DNA of 64,000 nt from Arthrobacter sp. MMS18-M83 (lineage in GTDB: Bacteria > Actinomycetota > Actinomycetes > Actinomycetales > Micrococcaceae), in assembly GCF_026683955.1 (NCBI RefSeq), contig NZ_CP113343.1, forward strand, positions 620,001-684,000, given 5' to 3'. Position numbers and translations under genes: made by a program. The notes below the pieces were generated by a model. The model had not been told where the DNA came from and ran no database searches. It was given only the letters and a program-made list of their open reading frames with translations. Shown here in pieces: positions 53,423 through 63,973 of this stretch; the stretch's first letter is position 1, and every line of letters starts with the position of its first letter.

Positions 53423-54262
53423 CTACTTGGTAAATGGATGCCTCGGTGCGCTCACATCATAGACATTCACCGGAACTTTCGGATTGGCCGGCGCCTTCAG
53501 CAACGCTTCCAGGACGCGTGCCTTCAGCTCTTTCTCGTCCGCGTTTCCCCAGACAACGATCTTGCCGTCCGTTAGCTTGAGCTCGACTGCATCGGGCGAC
53601 TTCGCGGAGGCGCTGGCCATCTTTGCCAGGACGTCGGCTGGCAGCGTCGCCAGGACAGCAGTGATCGCCTTGAAGAGGTCCTGGTTGGCCCCCTGCCCGT
53701 CGATGACGGGCAAGGGTACCGATGCGTTATCAGGAGTCGAACCAAGCTTGACGCCGTCGACGTCAACCAACAGGTAGCTGTCACCGTTCTTGACCAGTGC
53801 CACAGGCACCCGTTCGGTAATGTGCACCAACAGTTCGGACGGAGGACGGGCCTCCGTGCTGACAGAGCGTACCTGGACCAGAGGCTTGAGCAGCGCCGCG
53901 ATCTCGGCGTCGTTGATTTGCGGAAGCGGTTTTCCCTTCACCGGCTCAAGTGCTTTCTGGACCGCAGCCGGCTGGAGCAACTTGGCTCCGTCCACCGTCA
54001 CAGTGCGGACTGCGAACACCGGTGAATAGATGGCCGCAGCCATGATGCCGGCAACCAGGGCAACAATGATGGCGAGCGCGGCAAGAACCGTCCGCCGGCG
54101 CTTGCGCCCTTTCGGTTCCGGAAAGGCGAGCACATTGCTGTCCTTTCCGGTTGCGGCCCCTGAAGGGACCTCAACAGGATCGTCGAGGCTGCGTTCAGCA
54201 CTGACGGTCCCAGGCCGGGTTCCCGCCTGCGGCTTGAAAGTGGGCTTCCGGGTATCAGCCAT
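53423..54262 (-). CDS. ftsQ: Cell division protein FtsQ
   Basis: A 279-residue divisome protein. A cytoplasmic N-terminus of about 55 residues is basic and ends in PKGRKRRRTVLAALAI. One membrane segment follows (about 56-80). The POTRA domain begins with FAVRTVTVDGAKLLQPAAVQKAL, and the FtsQ beta domain contains RPPSELLVHITERVPVALVKNG. It connects FtsB/FtsL to FtsW/FtsI. It overlaps murC by 8 bp and ends 215 bp before ftsZ. Confidence 0.93.
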   Translation of the reverse strand: MADTRKPTFKPQAGTRPGTVSAERSLDDPVEVPSGAATGKDSNVLAFPEPKGRKRRRTVLAALAIIVALVAGIMAAAIYSPVFAVRTVTVDGAKLLQPAAVQKALEPVKGKPLPQINDAEIAALLKPLVQVRSVSTEARPPSELLVHITERVPVALVKNGDSYLLVDVDGVKLGSTPDNASVPLPVIDGQGANQDLFKAITAVLATLPADVLAKMASASAKSPDAVELKLTDGKIVVWGNADEKELKARVLEALLKAPANPKVPVNVYDVSAPRHPFTK

Positions 54263-55628
54263 CCAACAACTCCACGATTCGGGGCCCGTAAGCCGTCACG
54301 TCACCGGCTCCGACGGTCAAGATAATGTCGCCGTCGCTGGCCGCGGAGAGAACCGCATCCAAGGCCTCCTGCCCGTCCGCCACCAGCCTGCCGCTCTTCA
54401 TGCGCTCCGTGATCAAGGTGCTCGTGACCCCGGGAATGGGGTCCTCGCGCGCAGGGTAGATGTCCAGGACAAGGGCGGTATCCGCTTCCCCCAGCGCCTC
54501 TGCAAACTGCTCGGCGAATTCGCGGGTGCGCGAAAACAGATGCGGCTGGAAGAGCACGTGCACCTTGTTACCGCCTGCCACCGAGCGGGCAGCCGACAAA
54601 GCAGCCCGGACCTCCGTGGGGTGGTGGGCGTAGTCGTCATACACCCGGACGCCCCTCCCCTGCCCCTTGAACTCAAATCGCCGCGACGCTCCCGTGAAGT
54701 GGCCTAGGGCGGCCGCGGCAGCCTCAGGTGCCACGCCGAGTTCGACGGCGACGCCGAACGCTGCAGCCGCGTTCAGGGCGTTGTGCCGGCCGGGGACTTG
54801 AAGGTCGAGGCGGTGCCGCTGTCCATCGGCGGAGACCCAGACATCACCCGGACCGCCATCGTGCAGGCGGATGTCGGCGTCCGCTGCCGTCCCATAGCTC
54901 AGCACACGGGTATTGTCCGCTGCGCGGGTCCGCTCCGCGAGGGCACAGGCGCCGTCGTCGTCCGCGCAGGCGAACAGGACTCCAGAGGTTGGCAGCAGGG
55001 CTACGAAGCTGTCGAAGGAGGCATAGACGGCCTCAGGCGTGCCGTAGTAGTCGAGGTGGTCGGCCTCGACGTTGGTGACAACGGCAATGAGGGGCCGGTA
55101 ATTGAGGAAGGAACCGTCCGATTCGTCGGCCTCGGCAACGAAGATATCCGAGGTGCCGTGCGCCGCGTTGACGCCGAGGGCAGGCACATTGGCACCGATG
55201 GCGAAGGATGGATCCAGGCCCGCTTCCCTGAGCACCACAGCCACCATGGAGGTGGTGGTGGACTTGCCATGGGTACCTGCCACGGTCACGACACGATCGG
55301 AGCCCATCGTCGCCGCGAGGGCCTCGGAGCGGTGCAGCACCGGGATCCCGGCCGCGCGGGCGGCCTCGAGCTCCGGGTTGTCAGCCTTGATGGCCGAACC
55401 TGCAACAACAGTTTGCGCCTCACCGAGATTTCCTGCGGCGTATCCGACGGCGATCCGGGCGCCCGCGGCCTGGAGGTCAGCCATGACGGGCAGGTCCTTG
55501 GCGTCCGAACCACTCACCACAACGCCCCGGGCCACCATGATGCGGGCGACGGCGGACATGCCTACGCCGCCGATACCGATGAAATGGACCCGGCCAAGGG
55601 AATCGAGGTCTGCGAGGGGCTGGGTCAT
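54255..55628 (-). CDS. murC: UDP-N-acetylmuramate--L-alanine ligase
   Basis: A 457-residue Mur ligase adding L-Ala to UDP-MurNAc. The N-terminal [17 protein letters not shown] binds UDP-MurNAc. The ATP loop is [27 protein letters not shown] and [14 protein letters not shown] are the other MurC signatures. It overlaps murG by 4 bp and ftsQ by 8 bp. Confidence 0.97.
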   Translation of the reverse strand: MTQPLADLDSLGRVHFIGIGGVGMSAVARIMVARGVVVSGSDAKDLPVMADLQAAGARIAVGYAAGNLGEAQTVVAGSAIKADNPELEAARAAGIPVLHRSEALAATMGSDRVVTVAGTHGKSTTTSMVAVVLREAGLDPSFAIGANVPALGVNAAHGTSDIFVAEADESDGSFLNYRPLIAVVTNVEADHLDYYGTPEAVYASFDSFVALLPTSGVLFACADDDGACALAERTRAADNTRVLSYGTAADADIRLHDGGPGDVWVSADGQRHRLDLQVPGRHNALNAAAAFGVAVELGVAPEAAAAALGHFTGASRRFEFKGQGRGVRVYDDYAHHPTEVRAALSAARSVAGGNKVHVLFQPHLFSRTREFAEQFAEALGEADTALVLDIYPAREDPIPGVTSTLITERMKSGRLVADGQEALDAVLSAASDGDIILTVGAGDVTAYGPRIVELLDG

Positions 55629-56731
55629 TCGGATACCGCTTCCAGTACAAGATCAGCCATCCGCTGATCAGCATTTCTAATGCCGAGTTCCTTTGCCTTG
55701 CTGGCCATGTCATCGAGGCGGGATTGATCAGTGAGCAAAGGAATCAACTCGGCTTTGAGCCAATCCGCGGTCAGGGCCGCGTCATCGACCAAGAGGGCAG
55801 CACCGGCCTTGACCAACGCGGAGGCGTTCATGGCCTGCTCGCCGTTTCCAATGGGCAGCGGAACGAATACCGCGGGGAGCCCGACGGCGGCTACCTCACT
55901 GACCGTTGCCGCTCCGGAGCGCGCGAGGAGGACGTCCGCTGCTGCGTAGACGTTTTCCATGCCGTCCACGTATTCCACCTGATGGTACCCATCGGCCGCG
56001 AGTGGGGCGCCGTCGTCGTTCTTGACTGCCTTGCCACGGCCGGTGATGTGCAGTGTTTGGACTCCAGCTTCCGCCAAAGCGGCAACTGCACCGGCAATGG
56101 TTCGGTTGATGCTCTGGGCACCGGAAGAGCCGCCCGTCACGATGAGCGCAGGTTGTTCGGCGTCCAAGCCGAGCGATTGCCTGGCATCCGCGCGACCAGC
56201 CGCCCGGTCCAAGCCGGCGATGGCCTTGCGCATCGGCATGCCAACGTGACGGGCATGCCGCAACCGGGTCTCCGGGAAAGCCACGCCAACATGTTTGGTG
56301 AACATGGCCCCGACCCGGTTGGCGAGTCCGGGGCGCGTATTGGCCTCATGGATGACGATGGGGATCTTCCGGCGCCACGCCGCAAGATACATCGGCGTGC
56401 AAACGTAGCCGCCCACGCCCAGCAGGACGTCGGCGTGCGCGTCGTCGAGTATGCGGCCGGCTTGTTTGACGGCGGCGGCGAGCTTGCCGGGCAATTTGAG
56501 CAGATCCGCGGAAGGCTTTCGGGGAAACGGAACCCGATCAATGGTGGCCAGCTCATAGCCAGCGGCGGGAACGAGCCGGGTTTCCATACCATTGGGCGTG
56601 CCGACGGCAAGGATGCTGGCATCCGGACGCATCGACTTGAGGGCGTCGGCGATGGCGAGCAGCGGGCTGATGTGTCCTGCGGTCCCGCCACCGGCGAGGA
56701 CCACGGACAGTGGCTTGGGCTGGGAATTCAT
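55625..56731 (-). CDS. murG: UDP-N-acetylglucosamine transferase MurG
   Basis: A 368-residue GT28 enzyme that adds GlcNAc to lipid I to make lipid II at the inner face of the membrane. [21 protein letters not shown] is the N-terminal glycine-rich loop. [15 protein letters not shown] and [24 protein letters not shown] are the UDP-GlcNAc sites. It overlaps murC by 4 bp and follows ftsW by 6 bp. Confidence 0.97.
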   Translation of the reverse strand: MNSQPKPLSVVLAGGGTAGHISPLLAIADALKSMRPDASILAVGTPNGMETRLVPAAGYELATIDRVPFPRKPSADLLKLPGKLAAAVKQAGRILDDAHADVLLGVGGYVCTPMYLAAWRRKIPIVIHEANTRPGLANRVGAMFTKHVGVAFPETRLRHARHVGMPMRKAIAGLDRAAGRADARQSLGLDAEQPALIVTGGSSGAQSINRTIAGAVAALAEAGVQTLHITGRGKAVKNDDGAPLAADGYHQVEYVDGMENVYAAADVLLARSGAATVSEVAAVGLPAVFVPLPIGNGEQAMNASALVKAGAALLVDDAALTADWLKAELIPLLTDQSRLDDMASKAKELGIRNADQRMADLVLEAVSE

Positions 56732-56737
56732 GGAGTG

Positions 56738-58042
56738 CTATGTACGCTTTCGTGCAGTTTTCGCAGGCCGCCCGCGCCGTTTGGAAGGGCTGGCAGAAGT
56801 CATTTGGGCGCGGGCCAAAGACAACACTACGCCCACGCCGCATAGGGACATCACCAGTGCTGAACCGCCGTAGGAGATGAAAGGCAGCGGAACGCCGATC
56901 ACGGGCAGTAGACCGGCCACCATGGCCATGTTGATGGCCGCTTGCCCGAGCATCCACGCCATGATCGAGCCGCCCAACACCCGGGCGAAAAGGTCTTCCT
57001 GATGGCTGACCACGCGATAGATGGCCACAGCGAGCAGTGCGAAAAGCACCAGTACCACCAAGGTACCCACGAGGCCGAGTTCCTCCCCGATGACGGCGAA
57101 GATGAAGTCATTGTGGGCCTCGGGAATCCACTGGTACTTCTGCCGGCTTTGACCAAGCCCCACGCCAAGCCAGCCCCCGGAAGCAAGGGCGTTCAGCCCC
57201 TGTTCGCTCTGGAAACCGATGTCGCTTGCTCCCGCACAGCTCTGCCCCATCCACGAAGTGATCCGGCACATCCGGTTGCCGCTGGTAAACGCGAGTATCA
57301 GCGCGGCGGCGGCGGCAACGCCACCTGCCCCGGCGAAGAGCTTCAGGTTGACGCCGCCGAAAAACAACCCGGCAGCCATGATGAGCATGACCACCAGCGA
57401 CGTTCCGAGGTCATGGCCCGCCACGATCAGTCCAATGATGCAGAACGAGACAGGGACGATCGGGATCAGTGCGTGCGTCCACCTATCAAGAAGCTTTGCC
57501 TTGACGGAAAGGACGGTGGCCATCCAGAGCACCAGTGCGAACTTGGCGTATTCCGAAGGTTGGAAGGTGAAGCCGCCGATCTCGATCCAGTTTTGGTTTC
57601 CCAAGACCCGCTTGCCAATGACCAGGACGAGCACCAACAAGGCAACCGCGAGAACGATGGCTGGCCACGCGAATCGCTTGAGCCAAAGGACATTGACCCG
57701 CGAAAGCACCAACATCAAGACGATGCCGATACCCGCGAAAATGCCTTGCTTGGTGGCGATCGAGTAGGGAGATTCGCCGGCCGCAATCGCTTCAACACTG
57801 GATGCCGAAAGGACCATGATGATCCCGATAGCCGTAAGTGCAAGCGATGCGCCAAGAATCAGGTAGTAAGTGGACCCGTTTCTCGATTTACCGCTTCCCT
57901 CAAGCGTTGACCAGAAACCGCCTATGCCAGAACGAATGCGCGACGGCAGCGACGGCCGAGCATCGCCGGCCGCGCGTCCGGCGGGAGCTGCCTTGCCGGC
58001 CCGGGTCCGCCCGGGCCCGGTGCGCGTGGGCGTGCTGACCAT
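56738..58042 (-). CDS. ftsW: Peptidoglycan glycosyltransferase FtsW (SEDS)
   Basis: A 434-residue SEDS membrane enzyme that polymerises lipid II at the septum. A polar N-terminal region (1-50) comes before ten or so membrane segments. Family blocks are QPSEYAKFALVLWMA, AGHDLGTSLVVMLIMAAG (including the catalytic-type Asp) and the end block GVPLPFISYGGSALVMSLCGVGVVLSLA. The C-terminal tail is basic (SKRRGRPAKTARKRT). It starts with ATG 2 bp after the murD stop. Confidence 0.96.
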   Translation of the reverse strand: MVSTPTRTGPGRTRAGKAAPAGRAAGDARPSLPSRIRSGIGGFWSTLEGSGKSRNGSTYYLILGASLALTAIGIIMVLSASSVEAIAAGESPYSIATKQGIFAGIGIVLMLVLSRVNVLWLKRFAWPAIVLAVALLVLVLVIGKRVLGNQNWIEIGGFTFQPSEYAKFALVLWMATVLSVKAKLLDRWTHALIPIVPVSFCIIGLIVAGHDLGTSLVVMLIMAAGLFFGGVNLKLFAGAGGVAAAAALILAFTSGNRMCRITSWMGQSCAGASDIGFQSEQGLNALASGGWLGVGLGQSRQKYQWIPEAHNDFIFAVIGEELGLVGTLVVLVLFALLAVAIYRVVSHQEDLFARVLGGSIMAWMLGQAAINMAMVAGLLPVIGVPLPFISYGGSALVMSLCGVGVVLSLARAQMTSASPSKRRGRPAKTARKRT

Positions 58043-58044
58043 TG

Positions 58045-59631
58045 TTACTCCTCGGTGGTCTGTGCCTGGCCTTCCACTAGCTCGCGAACTGCCCGGATGA
58101 AAGCGTCGCCACGGTGAGCGTAGGAAGAGAACTGGTCCATGGAAGCAGCCGCCGGGGCCATCAACACAGTGTCGCCGGGCACGGCGACACTTGCTGCCGA
58201 CGCGACAGCATGGGCCATGACGGTGTCGCCGAAGATCGGAGACGGTTCCGGGGCGGCACCAGCTGAATCGGCGGACTGCACCATTTCAGTGTCGCCCTTG
58301 GGCTGCCCGATTACAGGCACATCCGCTGCGTGTCGCTTGAGGGAGGCTTCCAGATCCGCTGTGTCGGTTCCGATCAGGACCACGGCCTTGAGCCTGCGCG
58401 CGTTGCTTTTGACCAGCTCGTCATAGTTGACGCCCTTGGACAAGCCGCCGGCGATCCAGACGACGCTATCGAACGCGGAAAGGGCCGCCGAGGCCGCGTG
58501 CGGATTGGTGGCCTTGGAGTCGTTGATCCAAAGCACGCCGTTCAGCTTGGCCACGGGCTGGATGCGGTGATCTCCCGGGAGGTAGTTCCTCAGTCCTTCG
58601 CGCACTGCCGCGGAATCGACGCCGTAGGCGCGCACCAGGGCGGCAGCAGCCAGGGCGTTGGCGACCATATGCCGCGGGGCAGCCGGCCCCAGGTCCGCCA
58701 AGGACGCAAGTTCCTCGGCTGAGCTCCTGCGTTCTTCAATGAACGCACGGTCCACGAGCAACCCCTCGACGACGCCAAGCATGCTGACCGCCGGCGTCAA
58801 AGTGGTGAATCCGATCGCCCGGCAACCCTCGACGACGTCGGCGCTCTCCACCATGCGTTCGGTCTCGATCTGCTCAGCGTTGTAGATACACGCCTTCTGC
58901 GTATGCTCGAAGATCTTTGCCTTGTCCGCGAGGTAAGACTCGTAGGAGCCGTGCCAGTCAACGTGGTCTTCTGCCACATTGAGGCACACACTGGCCACAG
59001 GAGAGAGCGATTCACTCCAATGCAGCTGGAAGCTGGAGAGTTCAACCGCAAAAGCATCGTATTCCACCGGGTCCCGGAGGGCGTCGAGGATTGGAGTCCC
59101 GACGTTCCCGACAGCAATCGCCTTGAGGCCCGCCGCCTGCAGCATGGCCTCGGTCATGCCCACCGTGGTGGTCTTGCCGTTTGTACCCGTGATCGTGAGC
59201 CAGTCCGCCGTCTTGCGGCCCTCGCGTTCGCGCACCCGCCAAGCGAGTTCGACGTCGCCCCACACCGGTACATGGGCGCGTTTGGCAGCTGCCAGGAGGG
59301 ACTGGTCCGGCCGCCAGCCCGGTGACGTCACCACGAGTTCAGCCTTCTCGCCGTCCACCAAAGGCAGTGTTTTCACGGCGTCCTCGCCCAGGAGGACGTC
59401 GGCCGCGCCGACGATCTTCAGGGTGTCCGCCTGGGCGAGTGCCTTGGCGCTCGTGGCGGCGTCAACCACCACCACCCGCGCGCCCAGCTCGATCAAGGTG
59501 TCGGCGGCAGCGAAACCCGAGACGCCAATGCCCGTCACCACAACGCGAAGGCCCTTCCAGTCCGAGTCCCAACTGACGAGATCCCGGAGCCGGTCATTGG
59601 CCGAAGGCTTGGTTTGAGGACTTGCGCTCAC
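58045..59631 (-). CDS. murD: UDP-N-acetylmuramoyl-L-alanine--D-glutamate ligase
   Basis: A 528-residue Mur ligase adding D-Glu. [20 protein letters not shown] is the uridine-binding start, [18 protein letters not shown] the ATP loop, [18 protein letters not shown] the C-domain signature. It is longer than usual (about 440-480), partly because of an insert [21 protein letters not shown] and neighbours near residues 438-465, between the last strands. The GTG at 59631 overlaps the mraY stop by 4 bp and is preferred to an ATG five codons earlier. Confidence 0.95.
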   Translation of the reverse strand: MSASPQTKPSANDRLRDLVSWDSDWKGLRVVVTGIGVSGFAAADTLIELGARVVVVDAATSAKALAQADTLKIVGAADVLLGEDAVKTLPLVDGEKAELVVTSPGWRPDQSLLAAAKRAHVPVWGDVELAWRVREREGRKTADWLTITGTNGKTTTVGMTEAMLQAAGLKAIAVGNVGTPILDALRDPVEYDAFAVELSSFQLHWSESLSPVASVCLNVAEDHVDWHGSYESYLADKAKIFEHTQKACIYNAEQIETERMVESADVVEGCRAIGFTTLTPAVSMLGVVEGLLVDRAFIEERRSSAEELASLADLGPAAPRHMVANALAAAALVRAYGVDSAAVREGLRNYLPGDHRIQPVAKLNGVLWINDSKATNPHAASAALSAFDSVVWIAGGLSKGVNYDELVKSNARRLKAVVLIGTDTADLEASLKRHAADVPVIGQPKGDTEMVQSADSAGAAPEPSPIFGDTVMAHAVASAASVAVPGDTVLMAPAAASMDQFSSYAHRGDAFIRAVRELVEGQAQTTEE

Positions 59632-60737
59632 AGCAGCACCACCCATTCAGCATAGAAAATACCAAGGCCTGCGGCCACGAACAGGCCACAGAGAATCCAG
59701 AATCGGACAACCACCGTGATCTCGGCCCAGCCCTTGAGTTCGAAATGATGTTGCAGGGGGGCCATCTTGAAGACCCTCTTGCCCTTGGTGACCTTGAAGT
59801 AGCCCACCTGGATGATGACCGACAGCGTGATGAGGACGAACAGGCCGCCGATGATGCCCAACAAAAGCTCAGTGCGGGAGAGGATCGCAAAGCCGGCGAC
59901 CGCGCCGCCGATTGCCAGCGAACCGGTGTCCCCCATGAAGATCTTCGCCGGGGATGTGTTCCACCAGAGGAAGCCCACCAGCGCAGCACTGCAAATGGCC
60001 GCCAAGAGGGCAAGATCGAGCGGGTCGCGGACCGAATAGCAGCCGCTGCCGGCCTCACGTGGCGAACCGCAGGCCTGGTTGTTCTGCCAGATTCCCATGA
60101 GGGTGTACGCCCCGAAGACCATGATGGAGGCGCCCGCGGCCAAGCCGTCCAGGCCATCCGTCAGGTTGACGCCGTTGGTCGCCGCAGTGACGATCAGGTT
60201 CGACCAGATGACGAACAGGATGGCGCCGAGGACCGTGCCCCCGAAGGCCAGGTTCAGCCAGGGAATGTCGCGGACGAGGGATATATGCGTGGATGCCGGA
60301 GTGATGCCGTCCGCGTCGGGGAAGTTCAGGACCAGCACGGCGAAGACAATGCCAACGAAAGCTTGAAGGATCAGCTTGGCTTTGGCGTTGAGCCCGAGGC
60401 TGCGTTGCTTGGAAATCTTGATGAAATCGTCGAGGAAACCAACGAATCCCATGCCAACCATCAGGAACAACAAAAGCAGGCCCGAAGCGGACGGGCCCGG
60501 TGAACGCGGATTCATCATCCACATGATCATATGGGTTAACCCGTAGCTGATGAGCACGGCCGCAACCACCACGGCCCCGCCCATGGTGGGAGTACCACGC
60601 TTGGTGTGGTGGGAAGTGGGTCCGTCGTCCCGGATGAACTGGCCATAGCCCTTGGTCACAAGGAACCGGATGAAGAGCGGTGTCCCGATCAAAGCCACGA
60701 GGAGGGCGACGCCGGCGCCGATCAACAGTGCAATCAC
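59628..60737 (-). CDS. mraY: Phospho-N-acetylmuramoyl-pentapeptide transferase
   Basis: A 369-residue membrane enzyme that makes lipid I from UDP-MurNAc-pentapeptide and undecaprenyl phosphate. [12 protein letters not shown], then [12 protein letters not shown] (catalytic Asp cluster, here [13 protein letters not shown]) and [17 protein letters not shown] (HHH-type motif) are all present. About ten membrane segments are visible. The start is GTG at 60737, overlapping the murF stop by 4 bp. Confidence 0.97.
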   Translation of the reverse strand: MIALLIGAGVALLVALIGTPLFIRFLVTKGYGQFIRDDGPTSHHTKRGTPTMGGAVVVAAVLISYGLTHMIMWMMNPRSPGPSASGLLLLFLMVGMGFVGFLDDFIKISKQRSLGLNAKAKLILQAFVGIVFAVLVLNFPDADGITPASTHISLVRDIPWLNLAFGGTVLGAILFVIWSNLIVTAATNGVNLTDGLDGLAAGASIMVFGAYTLMGIWQNNQACGSPREAGSGCYSVRDPLDLALLAAICSAALVGFLWWNTSPAKIFMGDTGSLAIGGAVAGFAILSRTELLLGIIGGLFVLITLSVIIQVGYFKVTKGKRVFKMAPLQHHFELKGWAEITVVVRFWILCGLFVAAGLGIFYAEWVVLL

Positions 60738-62224
60738 AGGAGCTCGTTCCCTTCATTGGCGGCGGTTACAGCCGCGGTGTTCGCACTCGTCCCGGCCTGT
60801 GGGGGTAATGCTATCCGATCCCCCAAATGCCGGAGGCCCACCCCGTTCGAGGACTTGAACAGCACCAGATCACCTGGCTCAAGCTCAGCCTGCAGGAGTT
60901 CATAGGCCTCGTCAGCCGTCTCAGCGAAACTGCACTCGTTGCCCCAGGACCCTTCCTGGATCGCGGAAATGTACAGCGACCGGGCTTCCCGGCCAACCAC
61001 CACCAGACGGGAAATGTTCAAGCGAACCACTTGGGTCCCCACCGCCGCGTGTTCGCGGATGGAGTCTTCGCCAAGTTCCAGCATCGCGCCAAGGACCGCC
61101 CAGGTGCGACGACCTTGGCCTAGATCGGCAAGAGTGCGGAGGGCGGCACGCATGGATTCAGGATTCGCGTTGTATGCGTCGTTGATGATGGTGATACCGT
61201 CTGCCCGCTCGGTGCGTTCCATCCGCCATCGGCTGGCCGGCGACTGCTCGCTCAGCGAGGCGGCGATGTCGGCCGCGGGGACGCCTGCCGCAAACGCCGC
61301 GGCCGAGGCGGCAAGCAGGTTGGTGATGTGGTGCGCACCGATCAGCTTACTGTGGACCGTATGGGAGGCCCCGCCGTCGGGCAGGATCAGATCGAATTCC
61401 GGGTGGCCGCCCTCGTCGATATCGGCGCCCCTGGCTTCAACAGCCGACCCGGAAGCGCCGGTAGCCGTGGTTCCGAGCACCTTGGCCTGGGTGCGTGAAA
61501 CCATCGCCGCGACCCGGTCGTCGTCGAGGTTGATGATCGCCGTTCCGTCCTGCCCCAGCGCTTCGACGAGTTCGCCCTTGGCCTTGGCGATGTTCTCCAC
61601 GCCACCGAACTCGCCAGAGTGGGCGGTGCCGACGCCAAGAACGACCCCAATGTCCGGTTGGACCATCTCGGCGAGGTACTTGATGTGGCCAACGCCGGTG
61701 GCGCCCATTTCGATCACGAGAAAGCGGGTGCCGGCATCGGCCCGGAATACGGTGAGGGGTACACCGACTTCACCGTTGTACGAACCTTGCGGGGCAACTG
61801 TGGTCCCGGCCCGGGACAGAATCCCCGCCAGCAGGTCCTTGGTAGTGGTCTTGCCTGCCGAGCCCGTGATGCCAATGACGGTAAAAGGCTCCCCTTGTGC
61901 CGCGCGGGCCGCACGGATGCGGCGAACGGACTCGGCGGCCAGCGCACCCATGGCGAGCACGGCGTCATCGACGACGACGGCGGGGTATGTCCGGCCGTCG
62001 TCGTCGGAAACGTCGCGCTCAGTCAGCGCCAGAACGGCACCGCACTCAAACGCCGCTCCCACAAAAGCATGACCGTCCGCGTTCTCCCCCGGCTTGGCCA
62101 CGTACATCGATCCGGCAGCCACCTCGCGGGAGTCGGTGACGATGGACACCGGAACAATGCCGGGGTCCGCTGCCAATCGGCCGTTGGTGATATCGGCGAT
62201 TTCCGCCGCAGTAAGTGCAATCAT
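60734..62224 (-). CDS. murF: UDP-MurNAc-tripeptide--D-alanyl-D-alanine ligase
   Basis: A 496-residue Mur ligase that adds D-Ala-D-Ala. The N-terminal domain begins [17 protein letters not shown]. The ATP loop is [32 protein letters not shown] is the MurF C-domain signature, and [14 protein letters not shown] closes the protein. An internal loop (about 245-265) is polar. It follows murE by 6 bp and overlaps mraY by 4 bp. Confidence 0.97.
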   Translation of the reverse strand: MIALTAAEIADITNGRLAADPGIVPVSIVTDSREVAAGSMYVAKPGENADGHAFVGAAFECGAVLALTERDVSDDDGRTYPAVVVDDAVLAMGALAAESVRRIRAARAAQGEPFTVIGITGSAGKTTTKDLLAGILSRAGTTVAPQGSYNGEVGVPLTVFRADAGTRFLVIEMGATGVGHIKYLAEMVQPDIGVVLGVGTAHSGEFGGVENIAKAKGELVEALGQDGTAIINLDDDRVAAMVSRTQAKVLGTTATGASGSAVEARGADIDEGGHPEFDLILPDGGASHTVHSKLIGAHHITNLLAASAAAFAAGVPAADIAASLSEQSPASRWRMERTERADGITIINDAYNANPESMRAALRTLADLGQGRRTWAVLGAMLELGEDSIREHAAVGTQVVRLNISRLVVVGREARSLYISAIQEGSWGNECSFAETADEAYELLQAELEPGDLVLFKSSNGVGLRHLGDRIALPPQAGTSANTAAVTAANEGNELL

Positions 62225-62230
62225 CTCGGT

Positions 62231-63934
62231 CTAGGACTCTATCCGCTCGTCCGTGGAAACTCTGAATCCCCTGGCTGTCAAGGCAGCCCGCAGTTCTACC
62301 CGGTCATCGAGTGCAAGGTTGACACCCTTCACTTCTTGCCAGACTTCATGGCCGCGGCCGGCGATCAGGATGGTGTCCCTTTCTGTGGCCATTTCCACGG
62401 CCTGGCGAATGGCAACATCCCGTGGATACGCTTCCAGGATCTCGCAGTCAAGATGCTCCGACTCGCGGGCAGCGCGGGCCCCGGCGATGACTTCCGAACG
62501 GATGGTCGCCGCGTCTTCGTCGTGGGGGTCGTCGTCGCTGACAATGACGACGTCGGCGAGCCGGGCCGCTATGGCTCCCATGGTCGGCCGCTTGCCCTGG
62601 TCCCGTTGGCCTGTGGCACCGAAAACGACGATTACCCGGGATCCGGGCTCCGGGGAGCGTACCGCCTTCAAGGCCCTCGCCAGCGCGTCCGGGTTGTGGG
62701 CGAAATCAACCACGGAAGCCGGGGCGTCCGAGATCAACTGCATCCGGCCCGGTACGGAAACGGTGAAGGGATCGTCACTGTCCAGCGCCGCCTGCAATGC
62801 CCGCGGATCGATGCCGGAAGCCAGCACCATGACGGTCGCCAGGGCCGCGTTGGCGACATTGAAGTCCCCGGGCAGTCCTGTGTGGACGCGCAGCACTGTT
62901 CCGTCACGGTGGCGGAGCTCGAAGTCGGTTCCAAGCCCGCGTTGCGTGGTGGAGACCACAGACCAGTCAGCATCCGTGCCGGGTACGGCGGACAACGTGG
63001 TCACGGGAATTCCGGCCTCTTCGGCCAGCAACATCCCCCACTGATCGTCCACGGTCACCACGCCCCGGCGTGCGCGGGCGGTGGTGAAGAGTTCCGCTTT
63101 CGTCCGGAAGTACTCATCCATGTTGCCGTGAAGGTCCAGGTGGTCCTGGGTCAGGTTAGTGAAGCCGGCGACGTCGAACGTCACCGAGTCGACCCGGTGG
63201 AAGGACAGGGCGTGGGAGGAGACCTCCATGGAAGCCGCATCCAGCCCGCGCTCACGCATGAGGGCGAGCAAGGCATGGACGTCGGTCGACTCCGGCGTTG
63301 TCAGAAGGCTCGGGATGGCTTCGCCTCCCGCAAGGATTTCGATCGTCCCAATCAGGCCAGGATTCAAGCCCAGCGCGCGGAGAAGCGAATTGATGAAGTA
63401 GGTGGTGGTGGTCTTGCCGTTTGTACCCGTGACGCCGAAAAGTGTCGGCGAAGCCGCGTCGTGGGGTTGGCTGCCATAAATCAAGGCAGCGAGAGGCCCG
63501 ACGGCGGCGCGGGGACTCCTGACGATCAGCACTGGAACAGCGAGGTCGTCGCTGAGCGCCAGTTGGCGTGCGCCGTCCTCATCACTCAAGACGGCTACGG
63601 CGCCGGCGGCCACAGCTTGGGGGACAAAGTCGGCTCCGTGGCGTGTGGCTCCGGGCAGGGCCAAGTACAGGTCTCCAGGTTCCACGGTGCGCGAGTTGAG
63701 GGACACACCAGTCACCGACGTACCGCCGGAGTCCGGAGGAAGCGCGATTCCCAGGGACGCGGCGATGGCCTCAAGAGGGACCGCGGTCACGACGGCGGGA
63801 CGGAAGCCGGGTTTGTCCGTAGCCGACGGGTTCCCTGTAGGGATCGAAACGGCGTCATTCTGCTCTGACAAGTGGGTCTCCGTTGGTACTCGTAAAACTG
63901 GCCGCGCGGGAACGGGGGCTCCCGGAATCGGCAT
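62231..63934 (-). CDS. murE: UDP-MurNAc-dipeptide ligase MurE, probably L-lysine-adding
   Basis: A 567-residue Mur ligase adding the third amino acid of the stem peptide. The ATP loop is [13 protein letters not shown] (168-180), and the UDP-site blocks are TTPESTDVH and MEVSSHAL. The residue-selective motif is DDPHDED (468-474) instead of the DNPR found in diaminopimelate-adding enzymes, so L-lysine is the likely substrate. The first 45 residues are an extension before the core. No SD sequence precedes the ATG; a -10 element ends 6 nt upstream, so the mRNA is probably leaderless. Confidence 0.95.
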   Translation of the reverse strand: MPIPGAPVPARPVLRVPTETHLSEQNDAVSIPTGNPSATDKPGFRPAVVTAVPLEAIAASLGIALPPDSGGTSVTGVSLNSRTVEPGDLYLALPGATRHGADFVPQAVAAGAVAVLSDEDGARQLALSDDLAVPVLIVRSPRAAVGPLAALIYGSQPHDAASPTLFGVTGTNGKTTTTYFINSLLRALGLNPGLIGTIEILAGGEAIPSLLTTPESTDVHALLALMRERGLDAASMEVSSHALSFHRVDSVTFDVAGFTNLTQDHLDLHGNMDEYFRTKAELFTTARARRGVVTVDDQWGMLLAEEAGIPVTTLSAVPGTDADWSVVSTTQRGLGTDFELRHRDGTVLRVHTGLPGDFNVANAALATVMVLASGIDPRALQAALDSDDPFTVSVPGRMQLISDAPASVVDFAHNPDALARALKAVRSPEPGSRVIVVFGATGQRDQGKRPTMGAIAARLADVVIVSDDDPHDEDAATIRSEVIAGARAARESEHLDCEILEAYPRDVAIRQAVEMATERDTILIAGRGHEVWQEVKGVNLALDDRVELRAALTARGFRVSTDERIES

Positions 63935-63940
63935 GGGTGG

Positions 63941-63968
63941 ATCGTAATTTGGCCGGACAGATGCCCAA
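63941..63968 (-). promoter_or_regulatory. Candidate leaderless promoter of murE
   Basis: On the minus strand TTGGGC-N16-TACGAT, with the -10 ending 6 nt before the murE ATG. Confidence 0.55.
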
Positions 63969-63973
63969 CAAGC

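Noticed and set aside
61619..63868. 749-codon plus-strand open frame opposite murE and murF
   Set aside because: It is antisense to two clear Mur ligase genes, and its Gly/Arg-rich translation has no family features.
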